Counted from the stretch's first letter, positions 7,321 to 15,270 are shown. The stretch: 18,459 nucleotides of DNA from JANPJV01 sp031425695 (GCA_031425695.1 JANPJV010000180.1:1-18459), one strand, 5' to 3'. Numbers and translations are program-made. The notes: generated from the sequence alone by a model not told the origin.

Positions 7321-8513
7321 GTGCGCTGCGCTCGCGTCCGGCGCGGCTGGGATTGCTGATTGCGGGGTTGCTGCTGCTCGCGGTGGCGTTGTTCGGTTTT
7401 CGCGGTGAGCGGGTGCGCGTCGACACGGCGCGCGCGCAAGAACAGGAGCTGACCGAAAGCCTGCGCGAAGAGGGGCGGACGCGGCTGGCACACCGCTGGC
7501 GCCTGAGCGCCCCGGTGGCGGGCCAGGTCGAGCGCATCGACCTGCGACCTGGCGATGTGGTCAGCGCCGGGCAGGTGCTTGCGCGGATCTCGCCCGCCAC
7601 TGGGGCGCTGCTGGATCCGGCCACGCGTGACCGTCTGCGCGCCGAGGCGCGAGCGGCAACCTCGGCGGTCATGCAGGCGCAGGCGCGGGTTCGCGGCGCG
7701 CGGGCGGCGTTGACGCTGGCCGAGCAGGAGCTCGCTCGCATCGGTCCTCTGGTTGCAAGCGGCACGCTGTCGAAGATGGAGGGCGAGCGCGTGCAGAGTC
7801 GCCTCGCCCAGGCGCGCGCCGAGCTCAGCGCCGCAAGCTTCGCACAGGAGCTCAGCACCGCGCAGCGCGAGGCCAGCGAATCGCTGCTGGCGCAACAGGG
7901 CAAGACCGGAGGCAGCGAGGAGCCGGTGGCGGTGACCGCGCCGGTCGCGGGCATCGTGCTCGCGCGGCTGCGCGAGAGTGCGGGGCCGGTCGCGGTCGCC
8001 GAGCCACTGCTGGAGCTTGGCGAGCCGCAAACGCTCGAGATCGAGGTGGACCTGCTGTCATCGGACGCGGTACGCGTGAGCGCGGGCATGTCGGTGCGCC
8101 TGCATCGCTGGGGTGGAACCGGCGTGCTCGACGCGCGCGTGCGCCGGGTCGAGCCAGTCGGGTTCACCAAGGTCTCTGCGCTCGGTGTCGAAGAGCAGCG
8201 CGTATTCGTGCTCTGCGATTTCGTGTCCCTGCCGGAGCAGTGGCAGCGGCTCGGTGACGGATATCGTGTCGAAGCCGAGTTCATCCTCAGCCAGGGGCGC
8301 TCGCTGACGGTGCCGGGCGGGGCCTTGTTCCGACAGGGCGAGGAGTGGGCGCTGTATGTGGTCGAAGGCGGCCGCGCGCGCCGGCAATCGGTACGGATCG
8401 GACGCCGTGGGGGTCTCGATACCGAGATCCTCGAGGGCCTGAGCGCCGGCGCGGAGGTCATCATCCACCCGGATGACCGCGTCAGCGAAGGCAGTCGCGT
8501 CGAAGCGCTGTGA
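7317..8513 (+). CDS. HlyD/MFP-family periplasmic adaptor of an efflux or secretion system
   Basis: A 398-aa membrane fusion protein that would join an inner-membrane pump to an outer-membrane channel. Residues ~9-28 are an N-terminal membrane anchor. The two halves of the lipoyl-like domain are visible at ~63-92 (SAPVAGQVERIDLRPGDVVSAG) and ~203-230 (VTAPVAGIVLARLRESAG), separated by an alpha-hairpin of ~100 residues rich in Ala, Glu and Arg. A beta-barrel and membrane-proximal domain follow, ending near LSAGAEVIIHPDDRVSEG. Its start overlaps the stop of the small membrane protein gene. No ABC, RND or MFS pump and no TolC-like gene lies beside it, so its partner must be encoded elsewhere and its substrate cannot be told. 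Confidence 0.88.
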   Translation: MSALRSRPARLGLLIAGLLLLAVALFGFRGERVRVDTARAQEQELTESLREEGRTRLAHRWRLSAPVAGQVERIDLRPGDVVSAGQVLARISPATGALLDPATRDRLRAEARAATSAVMQAQARVRGARAALTLAEQELARIGPLVASGTLSKMEGERVQSRLAQARAELSAASFAQELSTAQREASESLLAQQGKTGGSEEPVAVTAPVAGIVLARLRESAGPVAVAEPLLELGEPQTLEIEVDLLSSDAVRVSAGMSVRLHRWGGTGVLDARVRRVEPVGFTKVSALGVEEQRVFVLCDFVSLPEQWQRLGDGYRVEAEFILSQGRSLTVPGGALFRQGEEWALYVVEGGRARRQSVRIGRRGGLDTEILEGLSAGAEVIIHPDDRVSEGSRVEAL

Positions 8514-8564
8514 GGCTTGCAATGGCTCCTGCCTCCTGTTGAACTTGGCGTTCAGCTGGGTAAA

Positions 8565-8628
8565 GCATCGCGGCCATGGCCGCTCCCACAAGAACCAAGG
8601 CATCGCGGCCAGCGCCGCTCCCACGAGA
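8565..8628 (+). repeat. Pair of direct REP units (GCGGCCATGGCCGC type)
   Basis: Two 29-nt units, 8565-8593 and 8600-8628, start with GCATCGCGGCCA, continue with GCCGCTCCCAC and are separated by 6 nt. Only a few bases differ. The first holds the perfect palindrome GCGGCCATGGCCGC (8570-8583); the second has AGC at the centre. This REP type is widespread in Xanthomonadales and pseudomonads. The pair lies between the adaptor stop (8513) and the chosen start of the next gene. Confidence 0.85.
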
Positions 8629-8641
8629 GCTCCAAGACAGC

Positions 8642-11209
8642 ATGTCCGGCATCGTCGTCGTCGAAGGCTCGGCCACCTTGAACCACCTGCTGCAGCGCAC
8701 GCTCGCTGCGAGCAAGCTGAGTGCAGACCGCGTGCTGCAGAGCTACCCGGAAGCCCATGAGCTGCTCGAATCGATCGAGGCGGGCGCGGTGAAGACGCGG
8801 GTGATGGTGGTGGGCGCGCCGCAACGCTCATCGAGCGAGTTTGAAGCCTTCATGGGCGAGCTTGCACGCGGCCGCGCACCGGCGCTGGCGATCCTGGTGC
8901 TCAGTCACGAGAAAAGCCCGTTCCTGACCGACTGGATGGCGCGCCGCCGCAATGCCTTCCTGCTGCTGTGGTCCAATTTCAGTCGCATCCCAGCGGCCTT
9001 GCAGCAGATGCTGCCGAATGAAGCCAGCGAAGCGCTCGGTCCAGCGCCGGCAGCGCTCGCGCGCGCAGCGACGGCGCCACCGCTGCGGGTGCTCTTCATC
9101 GACGACTCGCAGAGCGTGCGCTTCGCCTATCGCTCGCTGCTCGAGAACCATGGCTTCATGGTCGATACGGCGGCGACGATCGAGGAAGGCTTCACCAAGG
9201 GACAGACCGGCGGCTACGACCTTGCCATCATCGATTACTACCTGCCAGACGGCAGCGGTGACGAGTTGACGCGCCGGTTCGTCGAGACCCCATCCACGCG
9301 CAACATGCCGATCGCGATGATCACCGGCAGCTACAAGGACGCGATCATCAAGAAATGCCTCGAGGCCGGGGCGATGGAATGCATGTTCAAGAACGAGGTG
9401 CTGGAGCTGACCCTGGTCCGCATCAAGGCGCTCGCGCGCACCATCCAGATGCAGAAATCGGTCGAGGCCGAGCGCCAGCGCCTCGACAGCATCCTGCGCT
9501 CGGTCGGCGACGGCGTGTATGGCGTCGACGGGCAAGGCGGCCTCACCTTCGTCAACCCTGCCGCGGTGCGCCTGCTCGAGTTCGTCGACGACAACGAGCT
9601 GATCGGCAAGAGCGCGCATCACCTGTTCCATTTCGCCGCCGAGGACGGCGAGCGCGTCGCCATGCAGGATTCGACGCTGACCCGTGCCTACTCGGAAGGC
9701 AACGAGCTCAACGCCTACGAGACAGTGTTCTGGACCCGCAGTGGCCAGGCCTTGCCGGTCGAATGCACGGTGGTGCCGCTGACCATCGCCGGGCGGCGCG
9801 AAGGCACGGTGGTGATCTTCCGCAATATCTCCGAGCGCAAGAGCGCCGATCGCCTGCGCTGGGAACTGTTGCACGACCAGCTGACCGGCCTGCCGAATCG
9901 ACGTTGCCTCAACCAGACGCTGGCCGCCGAGCTCGAGCGCCGGCGCGAGCGCGGTGGTTACTCGGCGCTGCTGTTCATCGACCTCGACCGTTTCAGCACC
10001 ATCCATGACAACGCCGGCGGGCCCGCTGCCGACCGGGTACTGGTCGAGGTTGCGCAACTGCTCGGACAGCGCCTGCGGCCAGACGACCAGTTGGCGCGGC
10101 TGGAGGACGATCACTTCGCCTTGCTGCTCGCGGGCGTGCAGCTCGATAACCTGTTCACCATCGCCGACAGCTTCCGCGAGCTGATCAAGGAGACGCCCTT
10201 CCACTTGTTCGGACGTCCCGGCACGCTGGCTGGCTCGGTCGGGGTCGCCATCATCAGTGGCGATACGCCGAGCGCCGAATACGTGCTCGAGCACGCGCGC
10301 CTGGCGTGCCAGGACGCCAAGCGCCGCGGCCGCGACCAGACCCAGATCTTCGTCGCCGGGGCCGACGCGCGGGTCGCCCGGGAGCTCGACGCCGGCTGGA
10401 TCGTGCGCCTCAAGGAAGCGCTGCACGAAGACCGTTTCCTGCTGCTGGCACAGCCGATCCTGCCGATGGATGCGCTGCGCGAGCTGGATGAAGACAGCCT
10501 GCGCGCGCAAGGCTGGAAGGTGCTCGCCGGCAGCCGCGCCGAGGCGCTGTTCGAGGTGCTGATCCGGATGGTGAACCGCGACGGCCAGATCGTGCGGCCG
10601 TCGGTCTTCGTGCCGCTCGCCGAGCGCGTCGGCATGATGCCGAAGATCGACCTGTGGGTGATCGGGCAGGCGCTCAACTTCCTGTCGAGCGTGCCTTCGA
10701 CCTCACGCATCGGTCTCACCGTGAACCTGTCGAACGCGACCCTGCAGGATGGCGATTCGCTCAAGCTGATCGAGTCGCTGATCACGGCCTCCGGCGTACC
10801 GGCGAAGCGGCTGATCTTCGAGCTCACCGAGACCAGTGAATTTGGCAGCCTGCACACCGCGCGGCGCTTCATCCAGAACCTGCGCAAGCACGGCGTACGT
10901 TTCGCGCTCGACGACTTCGGCACCGGCTTCAGCTCGTTCTCGCACCTCAAACACCTGCCGGTCGACTTCGTCAAGATCGAGGGCAGCTTCATCGCCGACC
11001 TCGGCGAATCCGAGCGCGACCGCACCATGGTCCGCTCCATCATTGCGCTCGCCCACTCCCTCGAGCTCAAGGTCATCGCCGAACACTGCGACGGCTTCCA
11101 CACCCTGCGCTGGCTCGCCGACTGCGGCTCCGACTACGCCCAGGGCTACTTCCTCGGCGAGCCGATTCGCTTCGAAGAGATCGATTTCAAGACGCTCGAC
11201 GGGGCGTGA
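8642..11209 (+). CDS. REC-REC-PAS-GGDEF(degenerate)-EAL c-di-GMP signalling protein
   Basis: An 855-aa cytoplasmic two-component output protein. Residues ~1-125 look like a degenerate receiver. Residues ~147-270 are a complete receiver (FIDDSQSV with D154/D155, phosphoacceptor D198 in IIDYYLPDGSG, then MITGS and MFKNE). A PAS domain spans ~275-400. The GGDEF domain begins NRRCLNQTL, but the catalytic signature is LEDDHF (487-492), so cyclase activity is unlikely. The EAL domain has EVL (638-640) for EAL, with VNLS, FELTET, DDFGTG (D757/D758), VKIEG, AEHCD and QGY; the expected Mg- and substrate-binding residues are present, so phosphodiesterase activity is plausible. About 20 extra residues separate AQPI from FEVL. 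I chose the ATG at 8642 because the longer frame from 8576 translates the REP units. The cognate kinase is not in the window. Confidence 0.9.
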   Translation: MSGIVVVEGSATLNHLLQRTLAASKLSADRVLQSYPEAHELLESIEAGAVKTRVMVVGAPQRSSSEFEAFMGELARGRAPALAILVLSHEKSPFLTDWMARRRNAFLLLWSNFSRIPAALQQMLPNEASEALGPAPAALARAATAPPLRVLFIDDSQSVRFAYRSLLENHGFMVDTAATIEEGFTKGQTGGYDLAIIDYYLPDGSGDELTRRFVETPSTRNMPIAMITGSYKDAIIKKCLEAGAMECMFKNEVLELTLVRIKALARTIQMQKSVEAERQRLDSILRSVGDGVYGVDGQGGLTFVNPAAVRLLEFVDDNELIGKSAHHLFHFAAEDGERVAMQDSTLTRAYSEGNELNAYETVFWTRSGQALPVECTVVPLTIAGRREGTVVIFRNISERKSADRLRWELLHDQLTGLPNRRCLNQTLAAELERRRERGGYSALLFIDLDRFSTIHDNAGGPAADRVLVEVAQLLGQRLRPDDQLARLEDDHFALLLAGVQLDNLFTIADSFRELIKETPFHLFGRPGTLAGSVGVAIISGDTPSAEYVLEHARLACQDAKRRGRDQTQIFVAGADARVARELDAGWIVRLKEALHEDRFLLLAQPILPMDALRELDEDSLRAQGWKVLAGSRAEALFEVLIRMVNRDGQIVRPSVFVPLAERVGMMPKIDLWVIGQALNFLSSVPSTSRIGLTVNLSNATLQDGDSLKLIESLITASGVPAKRLIFELTETSEFGSLHTARRFIQNLRKHGVRFALDDFGTGFSSFSHLKHLPVDFVKIEGSFIADLGESERDRTMVRSIIALAHSLELKVIAEHCDGFHTLRWLADCGSDYAQGYFLGEPIRFEEIDFKTLDGA

Positions 11210-11210
11210 G

Positions 11211-11337
11211 GAAGCGGTTTCGGTTGTCGGTTTCGGTTTCGGAGAAGCTGATCAGCGGTGGCGCCTTTTCTGGAACTGACAACCGAAACTGAACCGCTCC
11301 GCTTTTCCAAACCGACAACCGACACCGAAACCCGCTC
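11211..11337 (+). repeat. Fold-back element of TTTCGG/TTGTCGG words
   Basis: Starting two bases after the stop codon, 11211-11243 consists of GGTTTCGG and GGTTGTCGG words; 11277-11298 and 11301-11337 carry their reverse complements. TCGGTTGTCGGTTT (11220-11233) is exactly complementary to 11309-11322, and a second copy, GACAACCGAAAC (11278-11289), can pair with the same left arm. Alternative stems are therefore possible. It may act as a transcription barrier between the EAL gene and the permease gene. No T-tract is seen. Confidence 0.75.
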
Positions 11338-11341
11338 CTCC

Positions 11342-12181
11342 ATGTCCAACTCCCCCTGGCGCCAACTCTTTGCCGGCCGCGGCGCTCTGGCACCACTCTT
11401 ACTGCTGATCCTTCTGTCGGCGCTGGCACTGTCCGCTCCCTGGCTGCTCACCGACGCGCCCGACCGGCCGATCTGGGAGGAAGCCTTGCGGGCGCCGGGG
11501 GTGGGGCATTGGTTGGGGACGGATGCGATCGGGCGGGATATGTTGGCGCGGGTGCTGGCGGGGACGGGGATCTCGCTGGCCGTCGGTCTGGGCGCTGGCG
11601 TGCTGGCGCTGCTGCTCGGGACGCTGATCGGGGCGGTTGCGGGCTATCTCGGTGGTTGGGTCGACGAGGTGCTGATGCGCGTCAATGACCTGCTGCTGAG
11701 CTTGCCGCTGCTGCTGATCGCGATCCTGTTGATGAGCGTAACCGAGCCATCGCTGTGGCTGCTGATGGCAGTGATCGGCGGCTTCGGCAGCCTGGATGCG
11801 GCACGCATGCTGCGGCTGGAGGCACGGCGCTTGCGGCATGCGGATTTCCTGCTCGCGGTGCGGCTGCAAGGGGCTGGCAACGCGCAGCTGATCCGCCGCC
11901 ATCTGCTGCCGAACCTGGCGCCGGTCGCATTGACTGCGCTCGGCCTGGTGGTCCCGCAGGCCATCCTCGTCGAATCCTTTCTGGCCTTCCTCGGGCTGTC
12001 GCCAACCGAGCGTATCGGCAGTCTCGGCACGCTGCTCGCCGAGGGCGTGCAGGACCTGCAATGGGCGCCGTGGACACTGCTCGGCCCGGCGGTCGCCTTG
12101 GCGTTGGTGCTGCTCGCCTTCGGGCTGCTGGGCGATGCCCTGCGTGCACGGCTGCGGGCGCTGACGAGCGCTGCCCTGTGA
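11342..12181 (+). CDS. Peptide/nickel-type ABC transporter permease (DppC/OppC/YejE-like)
   Basis: A 279-aa inner-membrane permease. After a first helix (~17-33) comes the OppC-type signature LGTDAIGRDMLARVLAG, which in the family precedes the core helices. Helices are visible at ~80-105, ~115-145, ~195-225 and ~245-265. The ATPase-coupling loop reads LLAVRLQGAGNAQLIRRHLLPN, matching EAA...G......HLLPN except that the EAA acidic residue is replaced. I chose the ATG at 11342; the upstream in-frame GTG (11258) would translate the fold-back repeat. The start has no clear Shine-Dalgarno site. The gene overlaps the ATPase gene by 4 nt (GTGA). A DppB-type second permease and a binding protein, normally required, are not adjacent, so substrate and completeness are unknown. 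Confidence 0.87.
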   Translation: MSNSPWRQLFAGRGALAPLLLLILLSALALSAPWLLTDAPDRPIWEEALRAPGVGHWLGTDAIGRDMLARVLAGTGISLAVGLGAGVLALLLGTLIGAVAGYLGGWVDEVLMRVNDLLLSLPLLLIAILLMSVTEPSLWLLMAVIGGFGSLDAARMLRLEARRLRHADFLLAVRLQGAGNAQLIRRHLLPNLAPVALTALGLVVPQAILVESFLAFLGLSPTERIGSLGTLLAEGVQDLQWAPWTLLGPAVALALVLLAFGLLGDALRARLRALTSAAL

Positions 12182-13815
12182 GCGCGCTGCTGAGCGTGGC
12201 CGGGCTCACGGTCGGCTTTCGCGGTGCACCCGAGCCGAGCCTGCGGTCGCTGGATCTCGAGCTGCAGCCGGGCGCGGCCGTGGGCCTGGTCGGTGCCTCG
12301 GGCTCCGGAAAATCACTGGCGGCGCGCGCCATCCTGGGGCTGCTTCCCGCGGGTGCGGAGCGCCTGGGTGGAGAGGTTCGCTTCGACGGCCAGTTGCTGC
12401 TCAATGAAACCGACTGCGCGCGCGTACGCGGCAGCGGGATCGCCTATGTGTTCCAGGATGCCGCCGCCAGCCTGCACCCGTTGCAGCGCATCGGTGCGCA
12501 GCTGCACGAGTGCATGGCGCTGCTGCGACCGCGCGATTCCATCCACGCGCGCCGCAAGCAGATTCAAGCGGCGCTTGCCGAGGTCGGTCTCGACGACTGT
12601 GAGCCTTTGCTGCGCCGGTTTCCGCACGAGCTTTCAGGTGGCCAGCGGCAGCGGGTGATGCTCGCGCTGACGCTGCTCCCTGCTCCGCGCCTGTTGATTG
12701 CGGACGAGCCGACCAGCGCGCTCGACCCCGTGCTGGCGCAGCGCGTCATGCGCCTGCTCGCCGCGCTCACTCGGCAGCGCGGCATGGCCTTGCTGCTGAT
12801 TTCCCACGACCTGCCGCGCGTTGCCGAGCTGTGCACGCAAGTACATGTGCTCGATGCTGGCGTGTGCGTCGAGACCGGCGTGGCTGCAGACCTGCTGGCG
12901 CGGCCTCGGCACCCGGCCACGCGCCGCCTGAGCGCGGCTCTGCAGGCGTCCCCGGCGGGGCCGATCGCGCCCGCGACAGGCCCGCCGCTGCTGTCCGCGC
13001 ACACCCTCGAAATCCGCTATGCACGCGGCCGGCGCTGGCCGTGGCAGGCGCCGCCATTGCCGGTCCTCAGCGATATCGACCTGGCGCTGGCGGGTGGCGC
13101 CCGCCTCGGCGTGGTCGGCAGCTCGGGCTCCGGCAAGTCAACGCTCGCGCGCGCCCTGCTCGGGCTGCTGCCGCCGCAGCGCGGGCAGGTGCGCTGGTTC
13201 GGGGAGGATTGCGCCGGACTGCACGAGCGCCGTCGGCGCAGCTTGCGGCCGCGCCTGCAGATGGTCTTCCAGGATCCGTTCCGCAGCCTCGATCCGCTGC
13301 AATCGGTTGCGCGCATGCTCGACGAAGCACTGCAGCACGCGCCGGGCAGGGACGCGCTCGGGCGTGCGCGGCGCGCGCGCGAGTTGCTGGCCGCGGTCGA
13401 TCTCGACGACTCCGCGCTCACCCGCTACCCGAGCCAGTTTTCCGGCGGCCAGCGCCAGCGCCTGGCGCTCGCGCGGGCGCTCGCCACCGACCCCGACGTG
13501 CTGATCTGCGACGAGGCCACCAGCGCCCTCGACAGCGCCACCCAGAACCAGGTTCTCGAGCTGCTCGATCGGCTCGCAAGCGAGCGCGGCATCGCCCTGC
13601 TCTTCATCAGCCACGACCTTGGCGCTGTGGCGCGGCTATGTCAGCAGGTGCTGGTGCTCGAAGGCGGGCGCGTGGTCGAACAGGGGGACGCGAGAGCACG
13701 CATGGCGGCCCCGCAGTCGCGGGCGCTCAGGGAACTGGTCGAAGCATTGCCGGCGAGCTTGCGTGAGCGCTTGGCATCCGGCGATTCGACTGCACGCGAA
13801 TTGGCGGTTAAGTGA
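12178..13815 (+). CDS. Fused double ATP-binding protein of a peptide-type ABC transporter (DppD-DppF/YejF-like)
   Basis: A 545-aa protein with two complete ABC ATPase domains in tandem, the layout of YejF and other fused DppD-DppF proteins. The first domain has Walker A GASGSGKS (39-46), the signature LSGGQRQRVMLA, Walker B LLIADEPTSALD and the switch His in LLISHD. The second has Walker A GSSGSGKS (314-321), FSGGQRQRLALARAL, VLICDEATSALD and LFISHD. Both catalytic sites look intact. The start is the GTG at 12178 overlapping the permease stop; it directly precedes SALLSVAGLTVGF, the expected domain beginning. The much longer open frame from 11755 is only antiphase translation of the permease gene. 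It powers import or export together with the upstream permease. Confidence 0.92.
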   Translation: MSALLSVAGLTVGFRGAPEPSLRSLDLELQPGAAVGLVGASGSGKSLAARAILGLLPAGAERLGGEVRFDGQLLLNETDCARVRGSGIAYVFQDAAASLHPLQRIGAQLHECMALLRPRDSIHARRKQIQAALAEVGLDDCEPLLRRFPHELSGGQRQRVMLALTLLPAPRLLIADEPTSALDPVLAQRVMRLLAALTRQRGMALLLISHDLPRVAELCTQVHVLDAGVCVETGVAADLLARPRHPATRRLSAALQASPAGPIAPATGPPLLSAHTLEIRYARGRRWPWQAPPLPVLSDIDLALAGGARLGVVGSSGSGKSTLARALLGLLPPQRGQVRWFGEDCAGLHERRRRSLRPRLQMVFQDPFRSLDPLQSVARMLDEALQHAPGRDALGRARRARELLAAVDLDDSALTRYPSQFSGGQRQRLALARALATDPDVLICDEATSALDSATQNQVLELLDRLASERGIALLFISHDLGAVARLCQQVLVLEGGRVVEQGDARARMAAPQSRALRELVEALPASLRERLASGDSTARELAVK

Positions 13816-13818
13816 TTT

Positions 13819-13925
13819 GACGCAAAGGAACGCAAAGGGGGCAAAAGGACGCAAAGGAAATGCGAAGAGAATGATTTCATCGCTTCTTTTGCGTCCCTTT
13901 GCTTACCTTTGCGTTCCTTTGCGTC
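13819..13925 (+). repeat. Fold-back element of CGCAAAGG words, possible bidirectional terminator
   Basis: A perfect 20-bp inverted repeat, 13819-13838 and 13906-13925, encloses a second imperfect pair (CAAAAGGACGCAAAGG near 13842-13857 and CTTTTGCGTCCCTTTGC near 13886-13902) and a small centre around GAATGATTTCATC. The left half is a run of ~10-nt units built on CGCAAAGG. It begins three bases after the ATPase stop and ends 41 bp before the end of the convergent HAD gene. That position fits transcription termination for both genes, although there is no classical GC stem with a T-tract. Confidence 0.8.
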
Positions 13926-13965
13926 GAAAATCTTCAATGAGGATTTGCGACCGGGCCAATCGCAC

Positions 13966-14649
13966 CTACACCGACTCGACGTAATCGGCGAGCTGCGCGA
14001 GGCAGGAGAAGGTCAGTGGGGCGGTGCCGCCGTGGGTCCAGCCGAGCTGTGCGCGATCGAGCCACGCCGCCTGCAGGCCGGCCCCGAGTGCGCCGAGCAC
14101 GTCCTGTTCGGGGTGATCGCCGACATGCAGGGTCGCGTGTGCCTCGCTGCCGGCGGCGACGCACGCGGCCAGGAAGATCTGCGGATCGGGCTTGGCTTTG
14201 CCGAAGCTCCGCGAGGTGATCTGCGCGCGGAACATGCCGCGCAGGCCGACACGGTCGAGACAGGCATTGCCGTTGGTCAGCGCGACCAGGGGAAGGCGCG
14301 CGGCCAGCCGCTCGAGCGCCGGGCCCACCTCCGGGTAGAGCTCGACTTGATTGCGCGCCGCGTAGAACGCCTCGTAGGCCTGCTCGACCTCGCGTTCGCC
14401 GTAGCCGAACGGAAACAGCACTTCGCGTAGCGCGATCATGCGCAGCTGGGTGTAGTCGTGCAGCAGGTGCGGGTGCATCGCGTAGATACGCTCGCGGCGC
14501 TCGTGCAGCGCCGACGCATCCATGCTCTGCACCACTTCCGGGCAGTTGTCCGACAGCCAGCCGTGCATGGCAAGCTCGGCACGCTCGATCACCGGCGTGA
14601 TGGGCCAGAGGGTGTCGTCGAGATCGAGGGTCAGAGCATGAAGGCGCAT
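13966..14649 (-). CDS. HAD-superfamily phosphatase, YigB-like
   Basis: A 227-aa cytosolic hydrolase with all four HAD motifs: I, DLDDT at residues 9-13 with nucleophile D9 and acid/base D11; II, LTNGN; III, the lysine in FGKAKPDP; and IV, HVGDHPEQD. The helical cap sits between motifs I and II. Length, the LDLDDTLWPITPVI start and VALTNGNA..DRVGL resemble E. coli YigB, which dephosphorylates a riboflavin precursor (5-amino-6-(5-phospho-D-ribitylamino)uracil) and FMN. The substrate here is inferred by resemblance only, since HAD specificity is hard to read from sequence. The ATG at 14649 is the natural start. The gene is convergent with the ABC unit and divergent from the small secreted protein gene. 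Confidence 0.87.
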   Translation of the reverse strand: MRLHALTLDLDDTLWPITPVIERAELAMHGWLSDNCPEVVQSMDASALHERRERIYAMHPHLLHDYTQLRMIALREVLFPFGYGEREVEQAYEAFYAARNQVELYPEVGPALERLAARLPLVALTNGNACLDRVGLRGMFRAQITSRSFGKAKPDPQIFLAACVAAGSEAHATLHVGDHPEQDVLGALGAGLQAAWLDRAQLGWTHGGTAPLTFSCLAQLADYVESV

Positions 14650-14736
14650 GGGCCGATCATAGGCGGTGCCGCTGCGCTTGCGCCCGTCGCAATGCGGCGA
14701 CTGGCCCCCGCATGCACCTGATCGAGCCCCTGAAGA

Positions 14737-14756
14737 CTTCCTTAAGCTTTCTTAGG
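14737..14756 (+). promoter_or_regulatory. Tandem CTTNCTTARG direct repeat, candidate regulator site
   Basis: CTTCCTTAAG (14737-14746) is followed without a gap by CTTTCTTAGG (14747-14756). Two half-sites one helical turn apart, with TTAAG-like cores, are the usual binding layout of OmpR/PhoB-family response regulators (PmrA- and PhoP-type boxes). It lies about 75 bp before the small secreted protein start at 14831 and about 90 bp from the HAD gene start. The regulator identity is not readable. Confidence 0.4.
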
Positions 14757-14830
14757 CTGTGTTCCGTGGCTCGAAAAAGCGCTTAGCCTCGATTCCAATG
14801 CGTTGCGCACCACTTATCGAGGCGGCTCCC

Positions 14831-15040
14831 ATGATCAGCAAATCCACCCGTGTAATAGCGCTGGTGCTGTGCCTCTGGATCGGCGCCATCGCCGGTATCG
14901 CCGACAATGCCGAGCCATCGGGACAGCCGACGGTCGCCGCCTCACCGAGCGCCAGCCAGGGCATCCGCATCGAAGGCCGCAGTGACCTGCACGTCGGCCG
15001 CAGCGCCCAGCGTCCGGGACGCTCGCAAGCGAACTGGTAG
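14831..15040 (+). CDS. Small secreted protein of unknown function
   Basis: A 69-aa product not recognised as any family. Residues 1-25 form a signal peptide: the n-region MISKSTR, the hydrophobic core VIALVLCLWIGAIAGIA, and a likely cut near IADNA. The mature part is ~45 residues, rich in Ser, Ala, Arg and Gln, with no cysteine (the only Cys is in the signal). The ATG at 14831 has GAGG at 14819-14822 at good spacing; an in-frame ATG at 14759 lacks this and adds a non-signal-like leader. The tandem CTTNCTTARG motif lies upstream, suggesting regulated expression. It could be a short envelope or stress peptide, but nothing in the sequence shows a function. Confidence 0.5.
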   Translation: MISKSTRVIALVLCLWIGAIAGIADNAEPSGQPTVAASPSASQGIRIEGRSDLHVGRSAQRPGRSQANW

Positions 15041-15270
15041 CCGCCGAGCGCGCGGCAGCGCGAGGAAGTCAGGACACCGGGCAGCTCTGCTGCCGGCTGG
15101 AGATCTCCTTCGATTGCCTTCGAGGCCGGCCCGACAGCCGACCCTGGTCTTCTTCGCGCTCCTGCACGTCTTGGCCGGTGAAGCGGCCAATGCCACAAAA
15201 TGAAGCGAAATCTCATTTGAGCAGCGAGGGCCGCTCGGGCTCATCGCTCCCCAGTATGAAGATCAAAGGC

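Noticed and set aside
6798..8030. 410-aa minus-strand frame over the adaptor gene, and a 439-aa one at 7145-8464
   Set aside because: Antisense shadows of the HlyD gene with low-complexity products.
8565..8628. Possible CRISPR repeats
   Set aside because: Only two units with a 6-nt spacing and the palindromic REP core; there are no spacers or cas genes.
11258..11341. 28-residue extension of the permease from a GTG
   Set aside because: It would translate the TTTCGG fold-back repeat and is not membrane-like.
11755..12177. 686-aa version of the fused ATPase starting inside the permease gene
   Set aside because: The extra 141 residues are an out-of-frame reading of the permease; the GTG at 12178 starts exactly at the ABC domain.
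14752..15216. 154-aa minus-strand frame opposite the small secreted protein
   Set aside because: No recognisable domain, and the plus strand has a good ribosome site and signal peptide.
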